From Adineta steineri (taxonomy: Eukaryota; Rotifera; Eurotatoria; Adinetida; Adinetidae), in contig CAJNOI010000307.1 in assembly GCA_905250115.1 (NCBI GenBank), forward strand, positions 19,233 through 83,232: a stretch of 64,000 nt of DNA. Direction: 5' to 3'. The position numbers were made by a program, and so were the translations under genes. Positions within the stretch are counted from its first letter, which is position 1. Every line of letters starts with the position of its first letter. The notes beneath the pieces were generated by a model, which made no database searches, had not been told where the DNA came from, and was given only the letters and a program-made list of their open reading frames with translations. This document shows, in pieces, positions 39,868-54,276 of this stretch.

Positions 39868-42034
39868 ATGGCTGATGATTTTATCTATTGTCGAAATCAA
39901 TCAGATTTTATTGATTCGATTCTTGATACAGTTAAACAACATGATAGTTATTTACTTGATGAATTACTCAATGTAACACGTATGTATAAAATTGATGATT
40001 TGGATTTTAATGATAATAATGAACCAAATCTTGATCAACAATTATCAAATGATAATGATTTACTTTGGAAACAATTAAGTCGACATCATTGGGCTGTTTG
40101 TCGTTATTTACACTTTAATGATATTGATAAAGCTTTTCGTCATCAATCAAAAAAATTCTCATGTCTTATGGCGATATTAAATGGATATTCAAGTCGAATG
40201 CCTACAACATTACCTGATGAAGATCATGAAATAGATCAAATAAATCCAACAATAAATGATGATGAACCAGCATGGTTATTACCAGTATTTAATCGTCATG
40301 CACATGAATTACGTTTACTTGCATTACTTGGTACTGATGATTTAAATAATGATGATAATGAAACATCGGATACTATGAATTCAAATAGTACAATACAAAC
40401 ATGTAATACTCAATTATCACAAAAAGCTATGAAAGTTTTACAAAGCTTTTCACCAACAAGTAAAATAAGAAAAGTTGGTGTTTTTATTATTGTTAATCAA
40501 ATGTTAAAAACATATTATGCTTTACATAAATTTAATTTATGTACTTATTTTATTTCAAAAGGTTAGTATTATCTTGACTGAAGAAAAAAATTCTCAAAGT
40601 ATTATACAATCTTCTCAGATATAGAATAATTTATTAGTAATTATATAAAATCTAATCAAAAATTAAAGTCTGACGAGAAGTGCTTACACGTTTTCTAAAA
40701 ACATTTTCACTGAATAAAAGACAATATCTGATAATAGATGTATCACATCTATATATTCTTTTCGTACTTATTGAATCTAATGAGAAAGCCATCCGATGGG
40801 TCAAGAAGCTTTTGAGCCCAAATTTTATTTGTAAGTAGGGAGTAGATAAACTAGAAAGAGTCTAAGAGGATATCGATTTCTTACTAGAATTCTTCTCATA
40901 AAATCAAAGTTTCAGAATTTTTGAAGTATCCATGCATACAAAAATAGCTCCTAGTAACGATATAAAAGTGTTTAGGCTCTAATATGCTTATTCTGATAAG
41001 ATTAGGCTAATTTGTCATATGCATCGTACACTAATCTTGTGTAATTATAGTTGGCGAAAATCTACTGGGCATACGCCAAATCACGCCTGAACTTTCGCCA
41101 ATGGTGAATGATCTACTCTGGTTAATGGCTTGATATGAACAAAGTTTTACGTTAAAATCGGAACCCTTGATTTTATAGGAAAAAATTGATATCACAATTT
41201 GCGCCTATATCCTCTTAGACTTTTTCTATTCTATATGCTCTCTATTTTTGAATAAAACTTGAGTTCAAAAGCTTTTAGACGTCTTGAGTGGTTCTTTCGT
41301 AAGTTTGTTTTAATATTTACATATATTCATTTCTTTTTCTAGCTGAACGTCCATTAAAACAATATATGCAAGAAGAAAATGATCAACAAGAACATCGATT
41401 TTCTTCTTACGTTCTTACATATCGTTATTTTCTTGGTAAACATCTTTTACTCAAACATGATTATAATTCAGCTATTGGTCATTTTGATTATGTATTTACT
41501 AATTGTCTTGATTCAAACAAAAGTCAAAGTATTAAAAATAAACAACAATCATTATTATATTTAGTTGTACTTAAATTACTTCATGGTTCAACACCAAAAA
41601 TGGATATACTTGAAAAATATCAATTAAATCAATTAATTGATTTAATTGAACCAATTCGTTTAGGTTCATTAAAATTATTTACTGAAAAAATTCATGAATA
41701 TGAACAATTTCTATTCGATACGGGATTATTTTTTTTAATTGAAAATTTAAAATTAATAACAATAAGAAATTTATTTCGTACATATGTTTATCAAATTGAT
41801 CAACAACAAACAACTAGAATTCCATTAGAACCAACATTATTAGTATTATTAAATTTTGGTTTTGAACAAGAAAATTTCTTTACAATTAATGAACTTATTG
41901 ATATATTAAATAATATGATACAAAAAGGAATGATTAGAGGATATATATCATATAAATTTCGAACATTAGTTGTTAGTAGAAAAGATCCATTTCCAAAACA
42001 ATTTCGTTTTACTTCTTTGTTAAATAGTTCGTAA
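39868..42034 (+). CDS. PCID2: PCI-domain protein PCID2 (TREX-2 subunit, Thp1 homologue)
   Basis: PCID2 is the Thp1-type subunit of TREX-2, which links transcription to mRNA export at nuclear pores. Exon 1 (to 40561) ends with GVFIIVNQMLKTYYALHKFNLC, the match to human [20 protein letters not shown]. Exon 2 (from 41343) starts AERPLKQYM and reads VLTYRYFLGKHLLLKHDYNSA, YLVVLKLLHGSTP, then the winged-helix PCI end IRNLFRTYVY and KGMIRGYISYKFRTLVVSRK, DPFP. About 455 residues, slightly longer than the usual 399 because of acidic and Asn-rich inserts near residues 50-70 and 155-180. The single intron, 40562-41342, is 781 bp and contains a foldback element. Third from the left in a tight same-strand cluster is the cold-shock gene 53 bp downstream. 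Confidence 0.92.
40806..41274. mobile_element. Foldback MITE-like element in the PCID2 intron
   Basis: Two 68-bp arms, 40806-40873 and 41207-41274, are imperfect inverted repeats. The left begins AAGCTTTTGAGC and ends AGTCTAAGAGGATAT; the reverse complement of the right begins AAGCTTTTGAAC and ends AGTCTAAGAGGATAT. The inner 22 bases differ at one position. The core carries the repeat seen also at 8217-8390 and an internal inverted pair TTGGCGAAA/TTTCGCCAA. No coding frame, so non-autonomous. The intron is otherwise free of features. Confidence 0.72.
40947..41115. repeat. Dispersed repeat core, copy 2
   Basis: Collinear with 8217-8390; see the landmarks listed there. Here it forms the centre of the foldback element. 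Divergence between copies looks high, so they are old or belong to different subfamilies. Confidence 0.6.
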
Positions 42035-42060
42035 CTGTTATATATATATATGTATACAAA

Positions 42061-42087
42061 TTCTAGATAGATTTCTTCTTTGATATT
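42061..42087 (+). promoter_or_regulatory. Intercistronic junction PCID2/CARHSP1-like, candidate trans-splice acceptor
   Basis: Only 53 bp separate the PCID2 stop (42034) from the next ATG (42088). A short TA repeat is followed by AATTCTAG and 21 bases of leader. The arrangement repeats that of the preceding junction. Confidence 0.4.
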
Positions 42088-42694
42088 ATGTCTCAATCAT
42101 CAGGATCACAATTACACCATGATGGCGATCATGCAACTGTTCCAAACTTTTTTCCTAAACGAGAACGAACACTTTCACAGTAAGTTATTAAATATGCTTT
42201 TTATACCTTTTGAAGGCAAGTGACGTGCTCCAAGAGTTGAATTATTGTCATTTGTAATTTAGATGTGAACGTGTATTGCAAAGTCCATCGTATCAAGGAA
42301 AAATTCATGAATTTTGTCGAGAAAAAGGTTATGGTTATGTACAACCCAAAGATAACCAAAGTGAATTGATTTTTGTTCATGTTTCTGAGTAACGATTTCT
42401 TCTTGTTTCTTTTCTATTTCAAATAGATTTCTTTTATTTAGTATTGATGATGATTATGTTCCTACAAAAGGTGATATAGTAACATTTAAAAAAATGTTAA
42501 TGCCACCAAAGAATGAAAAAACGATGGCGGTACATATAAAACTTCTTCGTTTAGCTGATGGTGTTAAACATGAATCATGGGAAGAAGCTGTTGAACATGA
42601 TTTAGAACATCGACGAGTATCAAGATCGAATTCACATACACTTCCACAGGAATCAACAAATGATAGTGAACATATTGTTACTCATATTGATTAA
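42088..42694 (+). CDS. CARHSP1: Cold-shock-domain RNA-binding protein, CARHSP1/CSDC2-like
   Basis: Three exons (42088-42179, 42263-42388, 42442-42694) encode about 156 residues, close to human CARHSP1. The cold-shock domain has RNP1 in REKGYGYVQPKD and RNP2 in LIFVHVS, followed by YVPTKGDIVTFKKM, then MPPKNEKTMAVHI and VKHESWEEAVEHD, both typical of CARHSP1/CSDC2 (SIPPKNEK and KHETWSGHV in human). CARHSP1 binds AU-rich mRNA 3' ends and is controlled by phosphorylation of serines flanking the domain; ERTLSQ and RVSRSNSHT provide candidate sites here. It is third in the same-strand cluster. Confidence 0.87.
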
Positions 42695-42923
42695 GAAAAA
42701 GAATTTTCGATAGACATTTTAGATTCGCATACAAAAAAACAAAACATTTCTTTTCTGTTCGTATAACCTTGCATGATCCTTTTTTTTGTGTCTTTCTTCT
42801 ATTATCATGACGCACTGAATGTTTAATTATTTTTTATTAAAAAGAGAAAAATTATTTGAATTTAGTCTATTTTTCATTTTCAATAAGTTTATCTCGTGTT
42901 TTTTTCTTCTTCTAGATTTTAAT

Positions 42924-44730
<1,807 letters not shown>

Positions 44731-46800
44731 ATTAACAAACATTTTAAAATAGGAAAACAATTTCTTTCTGTTCTTATATTCATCTGTTTTCTTTTTTTTT
44801 CATACACATGTTGATCGTTAATCTCGAGAACAACAATAAACTTATCAGTAAAAATTATTGTTTAATGATAGAATTTAGTTCGAATCTAGAAAAATGATGT
44901 TCTTTTGAACAGAAGGAAAAAATCATTTGCGAGACTTTCATTCTAATTAACCTTTGGAAAAGTTTAACTAAATGCCACATGTTGTTATTTACAAATAGAA
45001 AATTTTTCTATGATTAATAACGTTTTTTTGAACAATCGAATAGTGTGTATAAGAAAATCTATTCGAATAAAATAACAATGAGAAACAAATGCAGATGTTT
45101 CTATTTTGCTTTGTTTAGATATAATTTGTAAAAATAAAACCATCTGCTCTTTTCTTTCATATGTTATACATGATAAAATGATCAAATCTTGATTTTATTT
45201 GAATATAAGGAAATTAGTGTCATTATATTGGAAGAGAAAAAAAATCCGATTAATCATGTCTTTTATGTTCTACTGTCTTTCAAAATCATGATTGAATTCT
45301 CACATAAGCGTGTGAAAGAGAGTTGCTTTTTTTTTAAAGAAAAAAAAAGTGACATGTCTCTCACTTGATTCAAGTGATGTGTCAAGCGATACACTTAAGA
45401 TGACTACTTTGATATTGAATGATGTGGCACACGAACAAAAAAAAATTTAATTAATCAATAGACAATTCATCCATATTGAACTTTACTTCGATTTTCAAAC
45501 GATTGGTAGAAACTCATTAAAAAGTAATTATTATGCCTATTTTATGCATATCTTTTGACACCCTCAGCTATTCTATTAAATAACACCGTTACGATTTAAT
45601 TATATGTTCATACACTACAATACAAACAATCATTAATCACATCATGTCATCGTCACACCCAAAGAATATGTTTTATTATAGTTTAATCAATAAAAAAAGA
45701 AAGAAGAAAACATTAGCTTCTATAGAATTTACATTCTTTTTAATAACATAATAAAATTGAGCATTCAAGATTACATCATTAAGTTGTATAAAATATATAT
45801 ATATATGCACTCTTTAACCTTACATATCTCACCTCTTACGATAAATTGCTTCCTCTCGAAAAGCTATTTAACATGATAAAAGACATACACTGTGTACACA
45901 TCATTGCACACAGAAAAAAAATATTATTGAAGTGGGATACTCGTGTTTCTCTCATTCATCAAAGGGACGCTAAATGAGTTGCTATAAATCTATTAATTGC
46001 AATTATTTTCGTTTCCAACTGTTCGAATATTTAGATCAAAAAGACACGCTCATTTGTAATATACTTTCATTTTTTTATGTCAGTCATTTATAGAAAAAAT
46101 AAATCATCATTATACAAATTAAGTATAATTCATACTATGTAGTATGACTTTTTTTTTATCGTAGACTATTTCAAACGATGATTCTTGCCTGTCTGTGATC
46201 ATCATTCGTTTTAAAAGATCCGCTATCGTTAGTACTTCCTCTCTCTCTCTCTTATTTTTTCTTTCTATTATTAAATCTAATACGATGACATCTCTTGAGA
46301 AGAAAGAGGTTGATTGTTATCATTTCATTGGTTCGTACATATACTTTCTGTTTCTTTACACATCGAAATAAGCAGCCAAACCCTCGAGAGGTGTGACACA
46401 TGACTCAATGCATGTATTCACATCAATCGTGGCGAGAGAGAGAAAAAAAAAGAAGAGTTTATATTTATACCAGATTCGTTGGCCTTGTTTTATTCAAGGC
46501 CAAACGCTACGTACTTGTTATCATTTAATGTGAGTCATTAACATGATTTTACGCGTATATTTCCATGTCACTATCATTTATCTATTTTAAAATACGTTTT
46601 AGACGACATATCTGTATACATATACATATATAGACATTTATTCTATGTTTAAAGGTCAGATAATAGAGATTTACAAATAGTAAATTTAAAAGATAAGATT
46701 TGCACTTTAAATACGATCAAATAAGATATATATATATATGTTTGTTTATTTACATTTTTAGATTTTTTATTTTATATTAGAGAAAACTACTTTAATTTGA
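44731..46800. other. Gene-free spacer
   Basis: About 2.1 kb between PSMC1 and the patatin-like lipase gene. It contains a ct run near 46238-46252 and a TA run near 46728-46739, then TTTTTAG at 46755-46761 ahead of the lipase start. I find no gene. Confidence 0.55.
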
Positions 46801-48786
46801 ATGATTCATAAATCAAATTCATTTCCAATTAATTTATCATTATCAGGATGTGGTTTTTTAGGCTTATATCATATCGGTGTTATATGTGCATTTAAAGAAC
46901 ATGCACCGGAAGTTCTTGATAATAAAATGGCTGGTTGTTCAGCTGGTGCACTTGTTGCTGCATGTGCAATGAGTGGTTGTTGTTTAGGACAAATGTGTAG
47001 TGATGCACTTGAAATAGCTATACGTGCACGAAGTCGGGCATTAGGACCATTACATCCAACATTTAGTATTGTTGATATTATACGTAATGGTTTACGACGA
47101 ATTCTTCCACCAAATGCACATGAAATATGTACAGGACGTTTATATATATCATTAACACGTTGGAAAGATAATAAAAATGTTGTTATTAGTCAATTTCATA
47201 GTCGTGAAGAACTTATTCAAGTACTTATTTGTTCAAGTTTTGTACCTTATTGGTCTGGAATTATTCCACATAAATTTCGTGGAGAAGTAAAAAAAATAAA
47301 ATTTTTATTTTTTTTTAAATTATTATATTTATTTTTAGTATTATTGGGATGGTGGTTTAACAAATAATAATCCAATAATTGATGAAGGAACTATTTTAGT
47401 ATCACCATTTGCTGGTGAAAGTGATATTTGTCCACGAGATGAATCCGGATCTTTTTATAGTGTTGATTTTCGAGGTACAGATATTTCGTGTACACAAGAA
47501 AATTTATATCGTATGACTCGTGCTTTATTCCCACCGAATTTATCCGTTTTAAAACAAATTTGTTGGCGTGGTTATATTGATGGTTTAAAATTCTTACAAA
47601 CACGAAGTATACAAATTGATTTTTCGTTTAATTTATAAAACATTTATTTATTTATTTAGATATGATTAAATCTACACATTTAAGTACAAAAGCAACGATA
47701 TCATCTGTACTTGGAAGTGATTATAGTGAACCTGCTAATGATGAAGAAAGACAATTACGAAATGGTGGAATTGTCGAAGATGTTGGTAGAATGTATGAAG
47801 AATTAGATGATGTTGAAGAGGAAGATTCAATGGATGATGGTGATGAATATTTATCAGATAAAGATATACAAAAAGAAAAGTGTGAAATAACATTTAGTCC
47901 ATTTTGTGAAAAAGTAACAAGAAAAAAAGAATTACCAACACCACTTTTTGCAGGTAAATATAAAAATTACTTCTAAATCTATAAAAAAAGCTTCTTAAAT
48001 TTCATAGTATTTGCTCATGCAAGACAAAAAATAGAAGATCCAATTGGACGATATTTTACAGAATCAAATCTTTATAGAATTTGGTCATTTATGGCTTTAC
48101 CAGTAACATTACCAATTGATCTTACATATGCAATAACAAAAAGGTATGAAACACAAAAAATAATTTATAAACTTATCCATTCTTCTAATATTTAGAATGT
48201 TCGGATTATTTCGTTCATCGCCTTCAACTGAACAATCATCGAATACTGCAATAAATTTTATCTGGTCACTTTTTGGTGATAATGATGATAAATATTGTTA
48301 TCATGTTAATGAGTATGATAAATTCGATTATTTTTTTTTACAAATTTTAATAATAATAATTTTATTTCTAGTTGTGAATGTACGGAAAGTCGTGTATCAT
48401 CATCACATAATCGTCATCGACGTCGTTTTCCTTCTCGAATATATCAACGTCAAGCAAGCGCACCATTAAGTACATTTACTTCGACATCTTATCGATCAGA
48501 TTCATCAAGTGATAATGATGATGATGATGAAGAAGAAGAAGAAGATATTTTAACAGTAAATAATGATGAAATATCCCCAGGACATTTACCACAACCTGAT
48601 ATAGTTCAATCAACTATGAACGAAGGATATTGTCATCATTTACAACAGATGGCTGATTTATCAAATCAACAACGATTTAATAATACACAGTCCATACCGT
48701 TTTTTGGTAAAGATGATCATGTAATTAATACCGAAACTAGTCAAACGCCAACGACATCACTTGAAAAAACACTTTTATTTAATTAA
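46801..48786 (+). CDS. PNPLA2: Patatin-like triglyceride lipase of the ATGL (PNPLA2) group
   Basis: ATGL starts triglyceride breakdown on lipid droplets with a Ser-Asp dyad. The N-terminal domain reads INLSLSGCGFLGLYHIGV (oxyanion hole GCGFLG), KMAGCSAGALVAACA (nucleophile in GCSAG, residues about 43-50), GPLHPTFSIVDIIRN, TGRLYISLTRW, and the catalytic Asp in YYWDGGLTNN just after the first intron. VSPFAGESDICPRD and NLYRMTRALFPP also match ATGL. The second half has an acidic insert, then PVTLPIDLTYAITKR, comparable with the lipid-droplet-binding hydrophobic part, and a basic/acidic tail. Five or six exons, about 590 residues. PNPLA3 and PNPLA5 are vertebrate offshoots of the same group, so the PNPLA2 label means the group. 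An ABHD4/5-family gene lies 12 kb away, but the order carries no evidence of linkage. Confidence 0.87.
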
Positions 48787-49719
48787 TAGAAGATAGTTTT
48801 CTTTTTTTTTAAGAACTTTATTCACCGGTGTTTTTCCGACATTTGCTTGTATATATCGATATGTGTATTTCTGTTTGTTTGTATATACGTTTTTTTTTTG
48901 TTTGTAAATTTAATTTTTTTTTTGATTTTGTATGGAGAGAGGTTAATTATTCTTGACGAACAAAGATAAAAAATATTATTATATTCCACTATAAACCAGC
49001 TATTATGTCTTCTTTTGTTGTGTTTTTTTTCTTTTTGTATATTTATATTATTATTTTTTGTCTGATTTACTATTGTTATATAACAATGGTTTTTTGTGTT
49101 AAAACAGTGTTTGTTTTGTTCTTATTCAATTTATATATCGATATTTCTTTATTTAATCGTTATATCGTTCTTTTTTCGTCAGATATATAAGTACTAGCAT
49201 AAGATTATTTGATTTTATACAAAAAAAAAGGCAAAATATTTTTCTTTTTATTATTTTTTTTATTGATTGATAATGTGATGGATGTCTGAAGAATAGAATT
49301 GATACATTCAATTCTTTATTACGTACTTTTTATGTCATTCGTTTCATTTAGACACCTATTGCTGTTTTTGTATATGTGTATGTGAGAGAGAGAAAGCGAG
49401 AGAGAAAGAAAGCATGACTAACATGTCAATACTTGTCGCGCAACATAAGAGAAAAGAAAGACTGAAAACGAATACATACATTAAATTGAGCTTTTTCTTT
49501 TCTACTATTCCAGTCCTTCAAGCAAATATAGGTAGTAAATACATATAAATTGAGCGACAGCAATCAAGACATATTTTATTGATTTTTACACCTTTCGTCG
49601 TCTTGTCTGATTGCATAACTGTAACCAACTATTACATCAACCTTGCTATTTTTAGATAATTGTTACTGTTCATTTGAAAAAAAATTTTTCTCTTATTATT
49701 CTTTTTATTATCCTTGACT
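48787..49719. other. Spacer before beta-TrCP
   Basis: About 930 bp: T-rich 3' flank of the lipase, a ga-rich run near 49383-49410, and TTTTTAG at about 49649-49655 ahead of a 65-base T-rich leader of the beta-TrCP gene. No gene is seen. Confidence 0.55.
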
Positions 49720-52088
49720 ATGGATTTTTCTTCGGCCGGTAATCCTTCATATATCGATGAAATTCCATCTATGAATATTAGTACACCTACAAAATCAGTG
49801 ACAATTAATTATAAACAATTTAGTGAAGAATATTTAACGATATTTTCAACTTGGAATGATAATGAACAGTTATATTTTGTTGAAAATTTATTAAAAAATA
49901 TGCAAAGTCATCAACATGGACAAGTTAATTCATTTTTATTACCAATGTTACAAAGAGATTTTATTGGACGTTTATCCTCATGTGGTCTTGAACATTTAGC
50001 AGAGAAAATTCTTGGATATTTAGATGATCAATCATTAAAATCAACAGAACTTGTTTGTCGAGAATGGTATCATGTTATATCTCAAGGTTAGTTAACAAAA
50101 TGATTATGATTAACTATTATCTTTTATTCATTTTAGGTATGCTATGGAAAAAATTAATAGAACGTAAAGTTTTATCAGATTTATTATGGCGAGGTTTATC
50201 TGAACGTCGTGCGTGGAATAAATATCTTTTTCGACAAATATCAATCAATAAAGATGAACAAAAACGTGATGAATTTTATCGTTATTTATATCCTCGTATA
50301 TTACGTGATATCGATCAACTTGAAGTCAATTGGCGTACAGGAAATTTTCAATTAGAAAAAATACCCTGTCGTTCACAAAACAGTAAAGGTGTTTATTGTT
50401 TACAATATGATGATGAAAAAATAATCAGTGGTCTTCGTGATAATACAATTAAGATTTGGGATAGAAAAACACTTGAATGTGTTAAAGTTTTAACAGGTCA
50501 TAATGGAAGTGTTTTATGTTTACAATATGATGATAGAGTTATTATAACGGGTTCATCAGATTCTACAATTCGAGTATGGAATGTTAAAACTGGAGAATTA
50601 CTTAATACACTTTTACATCATTGTGAAGCTGTTTTACATCTTCGATTTATTGATGGTACAATGGTAACATGTTCAAAAGATCGTTCTATTGCTGTCTGGC
50701 AAATGAATTCGCCAACTGATATAACTATACGTCGTGTACTTGTTGGTCATCGTGCAGCTGTAAATGTTGTTGATTTCGATGGAAAATATATTGTTAGTGC
50801 TAGTGGTGATCGTACAATTAAAGTTTGGGTAAAAATATTAGTTTAAATAACTTTTGATTTTCTATTGTTTTTTTCTCTCTCTAGAATACAACAACATGCG
50901 AATTTGTTCGAACACTTCTAGGACATAAACGAGGCATTGCTTGTTTACAATATCGAGATAAAATTGTCGTTAGTGGCTCATCGGATAATACTATACGTGT
51001 AGGTTGATTTATTATTTATGATTAATTCTTCAGTTTTTTTTAATAATATGATATAGAATGACAGGAATGAGTTTGTACTTTCTGATAGACAAACACTTCT
51101 TATATTACAAAGATTAACATATCATTTTTCTTTTAAATACAGATTATGTCTAGTAATAGAATTGCATTGTCGTTGTTTATTTGTATGCCTTCGAGGTCTG
51201 ATTAGTTTTTCTTCGTCTTTGAATCAGTATAGGTAAAACAAAAATACCTTCATTTCTATAAAAGAAAAAAATCGAAGAAGTGATGTCAATCGTTATTAAT
51301 ATTAGAAAAAGAAAAAACGCTATTATAACGACCATGAAAACATTTCGATGAGCAAATAGTATAATATTAAAAAAAATGTTGTTTTCAATTATAGTTCGAG
51401 GTTATATTTATCTAGGTTTTTTCAATGATCGAATAGTCACGATAAATTATTCTTGCGTGATTGCAACCATTTAAATGATCAATTATATAATTTTAATCAT
51501 GACGAAACTTAATATTGTCTAGTTGATATATATTTATATATATTCTAGGTTTGGGATATTGAATGTGGTGCTTGTCTTCGTGTACTCGAAGGACATGATG
51601 AACTTGTACGATGTATTCGTTTCGATTCGAAACGTATTGTTTCAGGTGCTTATGATGGTAATGTATTATTTTGTTAGAGTTTTTTCTTTTTGTAAAGAAT
51701 TAAATTTTTAATAGGTAAAATAAAAATTTGGGATCTTCAAGCAGCATTAGATCCACGTTCACAACCATCATCACTTTGTATGAAAACTTTAACAGAACAT
51801 ACTGGTCGTGTATTTCGACTACAATTTGATGAATTTCAAATTGTATCAAGTTCACATGATGATACCATACTTTGTTTTAATTTTCTTCAACCAAAATCTA
51901 ATCAATTATGTTTAGCTGATTCAATTTCAACGAGTGCATCACCTATTTTAGGTATTGGTCAAACTCAAATAACAGGTTTTATTCCAACTGAATCTCCAGA
52001 TAATGAAATATCAGGAACAATAGCAAATGTATTACAAACACAAGCTTCTGTTGTATCAACAACATCATCATCTGGCTCAGGAATTTGA
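49720..52088 (+). CDS. BTRC: F-box/WD40 protein beta-TrCP (SCF substrate receptor)
   Basis: Beta-TrCP recruits phosphodegron proteins such as beta-catenin and IkB to the SCF ubiquitin ligase. The N-terminal dimerisation segment ([34 protein letters not shown]) is followed by the F-box ([28 protein letters not shown]), then [12 protein letters not shown] across the first intron and [15 protein letters not shown]. Seven WD40 blades follow, for example [60 protein letters not shown], and [18 protein letters not shown]. An intron of about 545 bp splits the propeller at TIR|VWD (51000-51548). The start at 49720 is the first ATG in frame. The tail is Ser/Thr-rich and ends about 45 residues past the last blade. 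About 570 residues, normal for the family. Confidence 0.94.
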
Positions 52089-53031
52089 AATTCATATGAT
52101 TTAAATTGCATATTGGATCCGCTTATCGAAAATTTTAAATAAAAGATTTTGTGTACTAACTGTAATTTATCCCTTCATATGTGTCTGATATACTTTTTTC
52201 TTGTCTTTTGTCTATATATGTGTATTTTTTTCGATCGATGAATAGGACGATTGTCTCGTCTCGTCGTACTACTGATTTATTTTTTTATAAAGCTAAACGA
52301 GAAACAAAGCTTTTTCTTTTTTTTTCTTCTTTTCTCAATCGGATTATGTTCTTTTTCGTAAAGAATGATCTATAGATATTAATAAAAAAATGCGACTCGA
52401 TTTATTCAGTGCAACATTTAGGAACCTTTTTTTTTACCGCGAATGTTCTATGAATTTATATAATATAATGATTCTCAAGTTAAATAAACAATTCTTTTTT
52501 TTTAGATTTAAACATATTATTGATCTTACATTAAACTTTTGTTACAAATAAACTAATTACATACATAAATATATAAAGGAAATTGAAAGCTTTCTTTTCA
52601 CAAAAGTTGATTTTGATTAGAAATCGGTCTTTCTTATATATAAACAAATGTTTGTTACCAGTTCTGTACGAAAAATAAAGACTTTAACGAAATGATAATA
52701 TCAATTACGATATTTTCCGTCATATAATACTATTTATAGTCTTTTGCTACATTCATCTATTCAGAACAAGTATCAATGTTGAAAATCTTGTAATTATAAA
52801 TTATTTTACTTAATTATGATATTAATCGAAGTTTTATATCTAATTTCTTATCTCGATAACTGCCATCTATATTTTAACTTATTGATTGGTTAATAACAGG
52901 AATGATGAGTCATATGCTATCTCTTCTGATGAACTCATTAACCAAAAAATTCGATATAAATATTTCGTAGTTAATGGTACTTACTATTTACTAATATTCG
53001 TACTAGAAAATTTCTTTATAAATTATTTTAG
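52089..53031. other. Spacer between beta-TrCP and VMA21
   Basis: About 940 bp of AT-rich sequence with T runs. A pyrimidine-rich ATTATTTTAG ends at 53031, directly against the VMA21 ATG, which looks like a splice acceptor of a leader. Confidence 0.55.
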
Positions 53032-53379
53032 ATGCAACGAACATCAGCAATTCAATCGACATCAACAGTCGAACCACATATTCAATATGAAGATAATTAT
53101 GATGGATCAAGTATATGGATAGTCTTCCGTAAAATGCTTTTTTTTACATTACTAATGACAATTGCACCACTAGGATCATTTTTTATTGCAAAAGATTATA
53201 TATTTCAAGGTATATTTCATATATCTAGTAGTAGTAGTTATACATATTCAGCTATTGTTGCTGTAATTGTTGTTCATATTGTATTAATTTCTTTTCTAAT
53301 TGTGGCATTTCGTGAAGATATTCCAGAAAAGAAAAAATCAATTGATCCAACAAAACGATCAACTGGCAAACAAGATTAA
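53032..53379 (+). CDS. VMA21: V-ATPase assembly factor VMA21
   Basis: VMA21 is a small ER membrane chaperone for assembly of the V-ATPase Vo sector. The 115-residue protein has two transmembrane segments: KMLFFTLLMTIAPLGSFFIA (about residues 34-53) followed by KDYIFQGIF, and YSAIVAVIVVHIVLISFLIV (about 80-99). These match human LFFTALMITVPIGLYF and AAIVAVVAVHVVLA. The C-terminus GKQD matches the end of human VMA21, taken as an ER-retrieval signal. No intron within the coding part. The ATG immediately follows a TTTTAG acceptor-like site; a longer N-terminus by splicing is possible, but the length already fits the family. Confidence 0.9.
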   Translation: MQRTSAIQSTSTVEPHIQYEDNYDGSSIWIVFRKMLFFTLLMTIAPLGSFFIAKDYIFQGIFHISSSSSYTYSAIVAVIVVHIVLISFLIVAFREDIPEKKKSIDPTKRSTGKQD

Positions 53380-54276
53380 CTATGTTTTATGTTTATTATA
53401 CATTTCTTATATGTCGTTCTGTAATATGATTTTAAAAAATAAAAGAAAATGATAACGAAATGATTCTTTTACAATAGTTTTAAATTTGGTTAACAATCTA
53501 TGAATAACAAATGGATGTATATATTGTATTGAAGTTAATCTGAGCTTCGATAACAGAGGATATCGAAGATCTTTTCACAAAATGTAATTATAATATTTAC
53601 TGATTATACTCTTCACATACATACTTCTCTTCCACTATGCTTGATTGGCTTCTTCTTCTTCTTTAACACGTCACATATGTTTGAATTTTTCTTTAATTTC
53701 TCTATGTATCTTCTTATAGTATATATAGTCTGTGATTTTTCTTGGATAAAACATATTTTCTATTTACTTACTATTCAGCATCATCTTCTTTGACAACAAG
53801 TGCAAATGATAATAGTCAGCGGAACAAGCAGAACTCATGAAATTCAAAAACGATTCGTATTGAAACGTTATCAACAAACTATTGAGATGATTATGAATAC
53901 GAATAGGAAATATTATCACTGAAAAATACATATGTGAAGAATGCAATCAACAAGTATTATAGTTTCATTCTTCCGAAAAGAGTTTCGATACGACATATAT
54001 AATAGATCTGTAAATATGTAAAATTTAGAGCAGAATTATTATACATATACTTCCTTTGTCTTGAAAGAACGAATGTTGAAACTCTGTGTAATCAGAAGAA
54101 AAGCTTATGATTAATTCTCACTTTATCTACCATATGGTTTGAAGTAACGAAAATGACAACTATATATAGATATTCTTTTTTTCTCTCTTCGTTACGCATC
54201 ATGAATCGATGAAGATAAATTATACATGCACCTAAAATATATTTAAACATTTGATTTTAGATATAAATAAAAACTA
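53380..54276. other. Spacer between VMA21 and 5-oxoprolinase
   Basis: About 900 bp without a gene. ATTTGATTTTAG ends at 54260, sixteen bases before the 5-oxoprolinase ATG, and may be a leader splice acceptor. Confidence 0.55.
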
